Shown: piece after piece, positions 28,349 to 37,374 of the stretch
Position numbering within the stretch: the stretch's first letter is position 1
Layout: each line of letters begins with the position of its first letter
Made by a program: the position numbers and the translations under genes
Notes under the pieces: model-generated
Seen by the model: the letters and a program-made list of their open reading frames with translations, nothing else
What the model was told of the DNA's origin: nothing
The model's database searches: none
From: Burkholderia ubonensis
Lineage (GTDB): Bacteria > Pseudomonadota > Gammaproteobacteria > Burkholderiales > Burkholderiaceae
DNA: 64,000 bases
Direction of reading: 5' to 3'
Assembly (NCBI RefSeq): GCF_001718695.1
Contig: NZ_CP013421.1
Coordinates: forward strand, 682,001 to 746,000

Positions 28349-31314
28349 CTCCCTTCGCTGTTCAGATGATGTTCGATCAACGAAAGCAGGGCCTGCGATT
28401 CGTAGGTCATGGCAAGGTGCCGCAAACGCGCGGCGAACGGTTCATACTTTTCATGCGAACTCGCAAGACGATCGGCGTGCCGGCTGATGTCGCGCATCGA
28501 GCCGAGCAGCGCATAGCGGTGCAGCGCCGCCATGTCCTCGCGCGGCGGAATGATCATCGGCCGGTCAGCTTCGCAGGCCGGGCCGGCGCCCTGTTGGGTC
28601 GCCAGGCCGAGCAGCATCGCGATCGAGCCCAACAGGCGGTCGAGATTGAGCGGCTTTTCCAGAAACACGTTTGCGCCCGCGTCGATGTTCGCGCGTGCGT
28701 TCTGTTCGGAGGCGTCGGCGGATACGACGATCACGGGCGTCGCGCCCAGTGTGTGCGAGCGGCGCAGATGGTGCAGCGTCTCTATGCCGCCCATCAAGGG
28801 CATCACCGTGTCGAGAACGATCAGGTCGGGCGCGCACGCTGCAGCCTTGTCGAGCGCATCGCGCCCATCGCTGCTTTCGATCACCCGAAAGCCCGCCTGC
28901 CCCAGCACTTCCGCCAGAAGCGCGCGGTTCGCGGGGACATCGTCGACCACCAGAATGACGCGGCGCGCGCCGTCGAGGCGGTCCGCCTGGAGACGCGGTA
29001 TGCGCTCGCACGGCCCCGCCGCCGACGCGGGCGCATCCAGTTCAAAACCGAACACGCTGCCCTCGCCGGCCGAACTCGTGACTTCGATCTCGCCGCCCAT
29101 CATGCGCACGAGTTGCCGGCTGATCGCGAGACCCAGGCCCGCGCCGCCGCCGCGCCGCGTGTGATCGCCCGCCTGTTCGAACGGCTGAAAGATCGCTTCC
29201 AGCCGGTCGGCGCTCACGCCGATACCGGTATCGCGCACCTCGAAGCGCAGGCGCCCGGCCGCGCCCCGGCTGACCGACAGCGTGACCTCGCCGTGGTCGG
29301 TGAACTGGACGGCATTCGCGAGCAGATTGAGCAGCACCTGGCGAAGCCGGCGCTCATCGACACGGACCACGGCGGGCAGATCGGGCGCGGCCACATAGTT
29401 CAGCACGAGGCGCTTTTGCTGCGCGCGCACGGCGACGATTTCCGCGATCGTCTCGAGAAACCCGCGCAGCGACACTTCGCCGACCTGCAGTTCCAGCTTG
29501 CCGGCGCCCAGACGCGCGAAGTCGAGAATATCGTTGATCAGCGTCAGCAGATGCTGCCCGCTCTGCTCGATCACGCCGACGCTCGCCAGCTGGCGCGTGT
29601 CGAGCCGCGCGTCACGCTGGAGTATCTGCGCATAGCCGAGAATGCCGTTGAGCGGCGTGCGCAGCTCATGGCTGATGTTGGCGAGGAACTGGTCCTTCGC
29701 GCGGCTGGCCGCTTCCGCCGCATCCTTCGCGACGCGCACCGTTTCTTCCAGCGCCTTGCGCTCGGAGATGTCCTGAATGATGACGATGACGTGCGCCGTC
29801 TGCCCGGACGCGTCGTGCTGAAGCGCAACCGACAGCGTGACCCACACGCGCTCCCCGTCGAACCTGACGAGCGGCACTTCCTCCGAATAATGCTTGAGCC
29901 TGCCTTCCGTCAGCAGGCGGAACCGCTCGGTGCTCGCCACGCTGAAATCGGCATGAATCAGCTCGTGCAGCCGTCGCTGCTGCAACGCGTCGCGCGGCCA
30001 GCCGACGATCTCGCCCGACCGTTGATTCACACGCAGAAAGCGCCCATCGAGATCGCAATGCGCGACGCCGACCGCGGCGTTTTCGAAGGTGCCGCGAAAG
30101 CGCTCCTCGCTCGCGCGCAGCGCCTGCTCGGTCATCTTCAGTTCCGTGATGTCGACCAGACTGCCGACGAAGCGCACCGGCTTGCCCGTCGCGTCGCGGC
30201 GCGCGGTGCCGCGCACCAGCACCCAGCGGTCGCTGCCGTCGCGATGCCGCAGCCGGTTCTCCAGCTCGAACAGGCCATCGCCGCTTTCGAGGAACGACGC
30301 GACCGCGCGATCCGTGCTGTCGCGATGATCGGGATGCAGCACGCTCATATACGCTTCGTAATCGAGGCGCGCCTGCGGCGTGTCGAAGCCTAGCCACTCG
30401 TAGATGTTCGAATAGCGAGCGAAGCCGCGCTTGTGATCGCCTTCGGGCATGTCGATTTCCCACACGCCGACATTCGAGCCGTACATCGCCATTTCGAGTC
30501 GCGCATTGGTCTCGCGAAGAATCTCCGCCTCCTGCGCGCGGCGCTTTTGCGTCACGTCGCGAAACACGATCACGATGCCCTGCCGTACGCCGCGTTCGTC
30601 CGTCATCGGCGTGCCCGTGCATTCGACCGGCAGGTCGCTGCCGCCGCGCGCGCGCAGAATGGTGCGCGCGGGCAGCCCGCCGTCGCTCCCGGTTTGCAGC
30701 ACGGCGGCCATCGGATCCTCGATCGGCGCGTGGGTGTTCTCGTCGTGCAGACTGAAGACCTCGCTCAGCCGCCGTCCCGTCGCTTCGCTGCGCGACCACC
30801 CCGTCAGCGCTTCGCCGGCGAGATTGACGAAGGTGACGAAGCCGTCCACATCGGTCGACAGCACGCCGTCGCCGATACTCGACAGCGTGATCGCATAGCG
30901 CTGCTCGCTCTCGCGCAAACGCCGCTCGGCGCCGTGCTTGTAAAGCGCCATTTCGACGACGGTACGCAACTGCATGTCGTCGAAGGGCTTGAGCACGTAG
31001 CCGTACGGTTCCGCTGCCGTCGCGCGGCGGATCGTCTCTTCGTCCGCATAGGCGGTGAGAAATACGACGGGAATGTCGCGCGCTTCGCGGATACGCCGCG
31101 CGGTGTCGATGCCGTCCAGTTCGCCCTCGAGCCGCACGTCCATCAGCACCAGATCCGGCTTGCTGTCTGCGGCCAGCGTTTCGACCAGCGCGAGCGCGTC
31201 TTCGCCGCTGCCCGTGCTGCCGACCACGACATAGCCCGCGCGGCTCATCTGTTGCGCGATGTCGCGCGCGACGATGCGGTCATCCTCGACGATCAAGATT
31301 TGCGCGCTGGTCAT
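28345..31314 (-). CDS. Hybrid histidine kinase REC-PAS-PAS-PAS-HisKA-HATPase-REC
   Basis: The 989-residue protein has an N-terminal receiver (about 5-120; LIVEDDRIVARDI, LVLMDVRLEGELDG, LKPFDD). It then has three PAS/PAC units at about 130-510. The HisKA domain has His in NISHELRTPLNGILGYAQIL (about 547), the HATPase has NLLANAVQFTD, VRDTGIGVSADRLEAIFQPF and GAGLGLAIS, and a second receiver (about 780-905) has IVLDTVMPLMGGIETL. The final about 70 residues form a helical tail that could be a degenerate phosphotransfer helix, but no HPt His motif is obvious (inference). No membrane segment is seen. It starts 12 bases after the large AAA/GAF kinase gene and overlaps the next gene by four bases. 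Confidence 0.9.
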   Translation of the reverse strand: MTSAQILIVEDDRIVARDIAQQMSRAGYVVVGSTGSGEDALALVETLAADSKPDLVLMDVRLEGELDGIDTARRIREARDIPVVFLTAYADEETIRRATAAEPYGYVLKPFDDMQLRTVVEMALYKHGAERRLRESEQRYAITLSSIGDGVLSTDVDGFVTFVNLAGEALTGWSRSEATGRRLSEVFSLHDENTHAPIEDPMAAVLQTGSDGGLPARTILRARGGSDLPVECTGTPMTDERGVRQGIVIVFRDVTQKRRAQEAEILRETNARLEMAMYGSNVGVWEIDMPEGDHKRGFARYSNIYEWLGFDTPQARLDYEAYMSVLHPDHRDSTDRAVASFLESGDGLFELENRLRHRDGSDRWVLVRGTARRDATGKPVRFVGSLVDITELKMTEQALRASEERFRGTFENAAVGVAHCDLDGRFLRVNQRSGEIVGWPRDALQQRRLHELIHADFSVASTERFRLLTEGRLKHYSEEVPLVRFDGERVWVTLSVALQHDASGQTAHVIVIIQDISERKALEETVRVAKDAAEAASRAKDQFLANISHELRTPLNGILGYAQILQRDARLDTRQLASVGVIEQSGQHLLTLINDILDFARLGAGKLELQVGEVSLRGFLETIAEIVAVRAQQKRLVLNYVAAPDLPAVVRVDERRLRQVLLNLLANAVQFTDHGEVTLSVSRGAAGRLRFEVRDTGIGVSADRLEAIFQPFEQAGDHTRRGGGAGLGLAISRQLVRMMGGEIEVTSSAGEGSVFGFELDAPASAAGPCERIPRLQADRLDGARRVILVVDDVPANRALLAEVLGQAGFRVIESSDGRDALDKAAACAPDLIVLDTVMPLMGGIETLHHLRRSHTLGATPVIVVSADASEQNARANIDAGANVFLEKPLNLDRLLGSIAMLLGLATQQGAGPACEADRPMIIPPREDMAALHRYALLGSMRDISRHADRLASSHEKYEPFAARLRHLAMTYESQALLSLIEHHLNSEGS

Positions 31315-31326
31315 GTCGTGTGGCCG

Positions 31327-34300
31327 TCAACGTTCTGCTGCATTGAATTGAATGGTGAAAGTGGTGCCGTGCTGCTGCGCGATATCGATGCGGCCGCGCA
31401 ATTGCAGCACGAGGTCGTGAACGAGGCGCAAGCCGAGCGTTTCATCGCGTTCGAACGAAAAGCCGGGCGCGAGGCCGACGCCGTCGTCGGCGACGATCAA
31501 CGCGCAGCGCCGGTCGTCGATCGCCTTGAGTTCGACCTTGAGCACGCCGCCGCGCTGATCCGGGAACGCATGCTTGAGCGCATTCGACACCAGTTCGTTG
31601 ATGACGAGACCGCACGACACGGCGCGGTTCATGTCGAGCTGAATGTCGTCGACGTCGATCTGCAGGTCGACGCCCAGCCGCCCCATGTCGTAGACGCGCG
31701 CCAGATGACCGCATAAGGTCTTCACGTGCGCCGTCATCGCGATGCGCGCGAAGTTGCCCGCGCGATAGAGGTTCTCGTGCACCATCGCCATCGAGCGTAC
31801 GCGGTTGCGGCTGTCGGCGAACAGTTCGGCCACCGCCTTGTCCGTCACGCGCTCCGCCTGAAGATTCAGCAGGCTGCTGATCAATTGCAGATTGTTCTTC
31901 ACGCGATGATGCACTTCATGCAGCAGCGCGTCTTTCTCGGCGAGCAACGCATGCTTCTCTTCGAGCGACGCATTTTCGAGCGACACGGCCGCCTGTGACG
32001 CAAGCAGCCTGAGCACGGCGAGACGCGCGGGCGTGAACACGCCCGGCGCGAGTTCGTTCTCCAGATACAGCACGCCGATCAGCTTCGACTGCTTGACGAG
32101 CGGCAGCGACAGCACCGAACGCGAATGCTGCGCGGCGAAATGCTCGTCGGACGACCAGGTCTGGTCGCAGATCGCATCGTCGATCAGCAACGCGCGCTGC
32201 GTGCGAATGCTTTCGAGCAGCACGGCGCTCGACAGATCCTGCGCATTCACCGGTCTGCTGTCGAAGTGCACTTCCGGTCCTTCGCGCCCCGCCACCGCGG
32301 TCGCTTCGATCCACAACGCGTCGGCGCGCGGCAGCACGAGCAGCGCGCGCCGCGCGCCCGCGTGTTCGAGCATGATCGTCATCAGCGTGCGCATCAGACG
32401 CTCGGGAACCAGTTCGCCGGAGATCGCCTGCGACGCCTTCACCACGGTATCGACGTCGAGTTGTTCGGCGACGACGCCGGGCGCCGGCGCCTGCTCGACG
32501 AGCTCGCGCAGCAGCTCGGCATAACGCCGGTCGAGCGACTTCACGCGCGCGATCGCGCCCCAGCGCAACCACGCGCGGCGCGCGTTGCGGACATACGCGG
32601 CGGCCGTCGTCGTAAAGCCGCGCGCCAGATAGAACTTCGCGGCAATCTCCTGCGCGAGCGCTTCGTCGTGCGGGAAATCATGCTTGCGCGCGAGCCGGAT
32701 CGCGTCTTCGTAGCGGTTCATCGCTTCGAACTCGCGGCCCGCGATGCGCGCGATTTCGCCGCTCATCAATGCCGCGCGGCTGCTGAAGTTGCTCGGGCAG
32801 TGCTCGGCCCACAGCGCCAGCTGCCGCTGATGCGCGGCGAGCTTGTCCAGATTCCCGGCCCGGGCGGTTTCCGGCGCGCCGTCGTGCCAGCTTGCGCGCG
32901 CGAGCCCCGCAAAGAACTGATACTCGGCGATTTCGAAATGACCCGACGATGTCCACAGCAACGGCGACGCCTTACTGTCCGCATGCATCGCGCCGTCGAT
33001 ATCGCCGGCCAGATAGCGCGCCTGCAGCTTGCGGATCCAGTACCAGCACGCCGCGATCGCGAGACTCGGATCGCCGTCGAGGCGCTGCTCGAATGCGGCA
33101 TCGTCGAAGCGATCGGGAAGCGCGTCATGCGCGTCGAGGTTGCCGCGCAACGAATGAATCAGCGCGAGCTGCGCGGTGATGATGTCGACGATGAGGCCGA
33201 ACTTCGCGGCCTGAACGATCTGCAGACGACGCTGCGCTTCCTGCTCGACTTCCGCGAGCGGCTCGCCCGCGGCGATCAGCGTCGTGACCGTGCAGCAGCT
33301 GCTGAAGCCGATGTAGGTCAGGTCGCCGCCTTCGCTCGCGACTTCGAACGCGCGGCGCAGCAAGGGCAAACCGGTGCGGATCGGCCGCGTCCACGGCGTC
33401 ACGTGATACGCGAAGCACATGTAGACACGCGCCTTGAAACGGTCCAGCCCGCGCTTGTCCACGAGCGCGAGGCCGAGCTGGCCGAAGCGGTAGCCCGCGT
33501 CGTAGTCGTCGAACAGCGGACCCGCGACCATGCCGAGATACGCATAGCCGAGCGACGACGCATCGCTGTTGCCGTACAGCAGGCTCAGGTTCGCCATCCG
33601 GCACAGCACGAGGCACACGAGGTTTTCATCGCTGAAGAACGCGGGCGGCAACACGGCCGTCAGCACGTTCATCGTCGCGGCGAGTCCGGCATCGTCGAGC
33701 AAGGGCAGATCGACGAGCGTGTCGATCGGCGCGCCGCCGATGCCCTGCAACAGCGTGTCGTATTCTGCGCGCGCCGCGGCGCGGCCCGGATGCGGATTCC
33801 AGTCGATGCCGACGTGCCGCAGATAGTCGAGGCACGTCTGCACCGCGAGGTTCATCCGATCGAGCGCCGTGTACAGCGTGACGCGCAGAAACGTAACGGC
33901 CGCGCGGTCGGCCAGCGTGTGTGCGCGCGTGTCGAGCATCGCCAGCCGCCGCTCGCTGCTGTCCATGGCCCCCGTCAGAAACTCGCATTCGGCGAGCTGG
34001 CATTCCAGCTGGAATTTGCGGGCATAGTCCGCGTCCCAGCCTGCTTCGCCGAGCAGTTCGCTGCCCGTCGACAGGTACGCGAGCGCCGAGCCGTACGCCG
34101 CCGACGCGCGTGCGCGCTGCCCCGCCTCGAGATTGAAGTCCACCACGCGCGCGCGTTCGGCGGGATCGTCGAGTAGAGGAATGACGCGGTTGTACTGGTT
34201 GACGATCTCGAAGATGCTGCGCGCTTCGTCCGCAGCCGGCTGCGCGGCGAGAATCCGGCCGATCCGCAGATGGGCCTGCGCACGCAGCTGCGGCGGGATC

Positions 34301-36330
34301 AGTTCATACGCTGCCTCGTGCACGCGGTCGTGCACGAACGCATAGCCTTCGCGGCTGCGGTACAGCAGGCCGGCCTCGACGCCGTCGGCGAGGGTCGTGG
34401 CCACCTGCGCCTCGTCCAGGCCGCTGATGCGCGCGAGCAGCGGCGACGTCGCGCGGCCGCCCAGACACGCGAACTGTTCGAGCAACGCCTGCGTGCCGCG
34501 CGGCAACCGTTCGATCTTGCCGACCATCAGATCGACGATGGTGTCCGCGAAACGCGCTTCGCGCAGCCTTTCGTTGTCCCACGTCCAGATGCGGCAGTCG
34601 CGATCGAACGCGAGGAAGCGCTCGTCGGCGAGAAATTGCAGAAACTGCACGACGTAGAACGGATTGCCGCCCGTGCGTTCGAACACGAGACGGCTCAGGC
34701 CCTCCAGTTCGGGCCGCGTGGTCGTGAGGGCGTCGCCGATCAGATGCGCCACGTCGTCAGGCTGCAGCGGCGTCAGCATGATTTCGTCGACGCGCGTGCC
34801 CGTCTGCCGGATGAGATCGACTGTGCGTCTGAGCGGATGCGCGACGCCCACTTCGTTGTCGCGATACGCGCCGACCACGAACACGTTGCGCGCGCCCGGC
34901 CCGCACAGCTGTTCGAGCACGCTGAACGTGCCCGCGTCGCTCCATTGCAGGTCGTCGAGAAACAGCACGAGCGGCTGGCCGTCGCACGGGAACGCCGCGA
35001 TGAAACGCGTAAACACGGCGAGAAAGCGCATGCGTGCTTCCTGCGGCGCGAGTTCGGGCACGGGCGGCTGTGGCCCGACGAGCGCCTCCAGCTCGGGAAT
35101 CAGCTCGACGATCAGCTGGCCGTTCGCGCCGAGCGCATCGTGCAGGCGCTGGCGCAGGTCCGCGTGCGTGCGCATGCCGTCGTCGATCAGCTCGCGGATC
35201 AGCGTCCGGAACGCCTGCGCGAGCGTGGCGTAAGGAATGTCGCGCTTGTAGCGTTCGAACTTGCCCGACGCGAACCATCCGCGCGACGCGGCAGGCGTCA
35301 TGCGCAACCCGCTCACGAGCGTCGATTTGCCGATGCCCGAATAACCCGACACCAACGCCACGCCAGGCTCGCCGCTTTGCACGACGCGCTCCAGCGCGGC
35401 TTCGAGCTTGTGCTGCTGCTTCTGGCGTCCATAGAGACGAAACGGCCGTTGCAGCTGATCGGGCGCATCGGCGGCGCCCGGCGCGAACGCCTCGACGTCG
35501 CCCGATGTGCGCCATGCGTCGAGACAGCGCCGCAGATCGTGTTCGAGCCCTGCTGCGGTCTGATAGCGCTGCGCCGCGTCCTTCGACAGCAGGCGTGCAA
35601 CGATCGCGCTCAGTTGCGCGGGCACGCCGCCGATGCATTCGGCCACCGGAATGGGCACTTGCGCCGTATGGCAATGCAGCCACTCGGCCGCCGAAGCGGC
35701 CCGATACGGCAGCTTCCCCGTCATCATTTCGTACAACACGACGCCGAGCGAGTACAGATCGGCACGCGAGTCGGACCAGCGGTTCATCAGCCCGGTGCGT
35801 TCGGGCGACAGATACGGGAGCGCTTCGACGGCGATCGCGGGCGGGCCGTCGCGCGGACGCTCGCGCGGCGCACGGGAGACGAGGCCGAGGCCCGTGAGCG
35901 CGATGGCGTGGGTCGCGTCGTCGATCAGAATGTTGCCCGGCCGGATGTCGTTGTGCGTGAGGCCGCGGCTGTGCAGGGAGCGCAGCGCCGACGCGAGGTT
36001 GACGGCAAGGGTAAGGAACCGGCCTATCGGCAACGGCCCCGCTTGCGCCATGCGAAGCGATCTGCCGCCCGGATCCTCGAGCACGAGCGTCGCGCTGCGC
36101 TCGTCGCGCAGCAGCGCGTGAGGCCGCGTGACATGCGCGCCGTCGAGCATGCCGCGCAACTGATACGCGTGCTCCAGACGCTCATGGCTTTCCGGCTGCG
36201 GCTGCGATGCCGACAGCGTGACCGTCAGCCAGCTATCCGACGCCCCCGGGCTCGTCAGGCGCGACAGCACGAACTGACCATCGTCGCTCAATGTCGTTAC
36301 GTCGTAGCCCGTCAGCATCATGGTTCCCAT
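31327..36330 (-). CDS. Giant kinase-like/AAA/GAF/histidine-kinase signalling protein
   Basis: The 1667-residue protein has a Ser/Thr-kinase-like domain at about 1-290. It contains the HRD-like HNDIRPGNIL and the APE-like LPYLSPERTGLMNRWSD region, but the DFG position reads LTGLGL, so catalytic Mg-binding Asp is missing and it may be a pseudokinase. An AAA-type ATPase follows at about 300-560 (Walker A GYSGIGKSTLV near 330; FLDDLQWSD as Walker B). A long helical-repeat region (about 600-1280), a GAF domain (about 1290-1440) and a HisKA_2/HATPase unit complete it, with His in LLHEVHHRVKNNLQLISSLL near 1470 and DDGVGLAPGF. This is the architecture of PknK-like sensor fusions. It is the second gene of the operon, 18 bases after the regulator. 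Confidence 0.9.
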   Translation of the reverse strand: MGTMMLTGYDVTTLSDDGQFVLSRLTSPGASDSWLTVTLSASQPQPESHERLEHAYQLRGMLDGAHVTRPHALLRDERSATLVLEDPGGRSLRMAQAGPLPIGRFLTLAVNLASALRSLHSRGLTHNDIRPGNILIDDATHAIALTGLGLVSRAPRERPRDGPPAIAVEALPYLSPERTGLMNRWSDSRADLYSLGVVLYEMMTGKLPYRAASAAEWLHCHTAQVPIPVAECIGGVPAQLSAIVARLLSKDAAQRYQTAAGLEHDLRRCLDAWRTSGDVEAFAPGAADAPDQLQRPFRLYGRQKQQHKLEAALERVVQSGEPGVALVSGYSGIGKSTLVSGLRMTPAASRGWFASGKFERYKRDIPYATLAQAFRTLIRELIDDGMRTHADLRQRLHDALGANGQLIVELIPELEALVGPQPPVPELAPQEARMRFLAVFTRFIAAFPCDGQPLVLFLDDLQWSDAGTFSVLEQLCGPGARNVFVVGAYRDNEVGVAHPLRRTVDLIRQTGTRVDEIMLTPLQPDDVAHLIGDALTTTRPELEGLSRLVFERTGGNPFYVVQFLQFLADERFLAFDRDCRIWTWDNERLREARFADTIVDLMVGKIERLPRGTQALLEQFACLGGRATSPLLARISGLDEAQVATTLADGVEAGLLYRSREGYAFVHDRVHEAAYELIPPQLRAQAHLRIGRILAAQPAADEARSIFEIVNQYNRVIPLLDDPAERARVVDFNLEAGQRARASAAYGSALAYLSTGSELLGEAGWDADYARKFQLECQLAECEFLTGAMDSSERRLAMLDTRAHTLADRAAVTFLRVTLYTALDRMNLAVQTCLDYLRHVGIDWNPHPGRAAARAEYDTLLQGIGGAPIDTLVDLPLLDDAGLAATMNVLTAVLPPAFFSDENLVCLVLCRMANLSLLYGNSDASSLGYAYLGMVAGPLFDDYDAGYRFGQLGLALVDKRGLDRFKARVYMCFAYHVTPWTRPIRTGLPLLRRAFEVASEGGDLTYIGFSSCCTVTTLIAAGEPLAEVEQEAQRRLQIVQAAKFGLIVDIITAQLALIHSLRGNLDAHDALPDRFDDAAFEQRLDGDPSLAIAACWYWIRKLQARYLAGDIDGAMHADSKASPLLWTSSGHFEIAEYQFFAGLARASWHDGAPETARAGNLDKLAAHQRQLALWAEHCPSNFSSRAALMSGEIARIAGREFEAMNRYEDAIRLARKHDFPHDEALAQEIAAKFYLARGFTTTAAAYVRNARRAWLRWGAIARVKSLDRRYAELLRELVEQAPAPGVVAEQLDVDTVVKASQAISGELVPERLMRTLMTIMLEHAGARRALLVLPRADALWIEATAVAGREGPEVHFDSRPVNAQDLSSAVLLESIRTQRALLIDDAICDQTWSSDEHFAAQHSRSVLSLPLVKQSKLIGVLYLENELAPGVFTPARLAVLRLLASQAAVSLENASLEEKHALLAEKDALLHEVHHRVKNNLQLISSLLNLQAERVTDKAVAELFADSRNRVRSMAMVHENLYRAGNFARIAMTAHVKTLCGHLARVYDMGRLGVDLQIDVDDIQLDMNRAVSCGLVINELVSNALKHAFPDQRGGVLKVELKAIDDRRCALIVADDGVGLAPGFSFERDETLGLRLVHDLVLQLRGRIDIAQQHGTTFTIQFNAAER

Positions 36331-36348
36331 CTCGCGAGACGCTCTGGG

Positions 36349-37029
36349 TCAGTCGGCGGCAGTGAGCATGTAGCCCGCGTTGCGGATGGTCCGCAGCAGC
36401 GAGCGGTCGAAGCCCGTGTCGATCTTCTGGCGCAGCTTGCTCACGTGCACGTCGATGACGTTCGTTTGCGGATCGAAATGGTATTCCCAGATGTTTTCGA
36501 GCAGCATCGTGCGGGTGACGACCTGCTCCGCGTGGCGCATCAGATATTCGAGCAGCTTGAACTCGCGCGGCTTGAGGACGATCGGCTTACCGGCGCGCGT
36601 CACCTTGCGCGACAGCAAATCGATGCTGAGATCGGCGAGCTTCAACGCCGTGTCGAAGCCGTTGTCCTGCGAACGCCGCGCGAGCGCTTCGAGCCGCGCG
36701 ACGACTTCGCCGAACGAAAACGGCTTGACGACGTAATCGTCGCCGCCCGCCTTCAGCCCGCGAATCCGTTCGTCGACTTCGTCGAGTGCGCTGAGGATCA
36801 GCACGGGTACCTTGCTGCCCGCCGCGCGCAGCGCCGCGACGATCTTGAGCCCGTCGATACCGCCGGGCAGCATGCGGTCGAGCACGATCGCGTCGTAGGA
36901 TTCCCCGATCGCGAGCGCCATGCCGTCGCGGCCGTTGTCGGCCCAATCGACGACGTGGCCGGTTTCGAGCAGGCCTTTCTTCAGAAAGCCCGCCACCTGC
37001 TGATTGTCTTCGACCAAGAGGATTTTCAT
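36349..37029 (-). CDS. OmpR/PhoB-family response regulator
   Basis: The 226-residue regulator has a receiver domain (MKILLVEDNQQVAGFLKKG; phospho-acceptor Asp in AIVLDRMLPGGIDG; conserved Lys in YVVKPF) and a C-terminal winged helix (PREFKLLEYLMRHAEQVVTR, then TNVIDVHVSKLRQKIDTGF) with the typical ending LLRTIRNAGYML. Length and motifs are those of DNA-binding members such as CusR/PhoB. I chose ATG at 37029 (MKILL) because it is the usual family start; the frame is open further up to 37116. It leads a four-gene operon of signalling proteins and is the most likely output regulator for them. Confidence 0.93.
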   Translation of the reverse strand: MKILLVEDNQQVAGFLKKGLLETGHVVDWADNGRDGMALAIGESYDAIVLDRMLPGGIDGLKIVAALRAAGSKVPVLILSALDEVDERIRGLKAGGDDYVVKPFSFGEVVARLEALARRSQDNGFDTALKLADLSIDLLSRKVTRAGKPIVLKPREFKLLEYLMRHAEQVVTRTMLLENIWEYHFDPQTNVIDVHVSKLRQKIDTGFDRSLLRTIRNAGYMLTAAD

Positions 37030-37374
37030 TTCTGGATTGGCGGCCCGTCGGTCACGCGCCGTGTGCGACCTGACAGAAAGGCCGCCGACGTGTGCAGGTC
37101 GGGCGAAATAGTGCACCGTCGCGCTGACCTTTCATTATCGCCTCGTCGGGACAGATGAAGCGACCGCCCCGTATTAAATTTTTTTAATCAGGGCGCGCGT
37201 GGCGTGCCTGCCGCCGTTTGCCAGCGCGGCTCGGCGGCATCCGGCCGCGCACATTAACAAACGTTAACGGTATCGCAACGCTCCGACAAGCCGCCGCTCC
37301 ATAAGATGACGGTGCGAAACTCACGCGCACCGAGCCCCGCCGGCACGTGCAACCCATTCACACTTTGTCGGACG
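37030..37374. other. Intergenic region between divergent operon and STAND regulator
   Basis: This 345-base region holds the promoters of the divergent four-gene signalling operon and the STAND-type regulator. Two AT-rich palindromic sites stand out: ATTAAATTTTTTTAAT at 37173-37188 and TTAACAAACGTTAA at 37254-37267. Either could be a promoter or operator; I cannot place start points with confidence. Confidence 0.4.
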
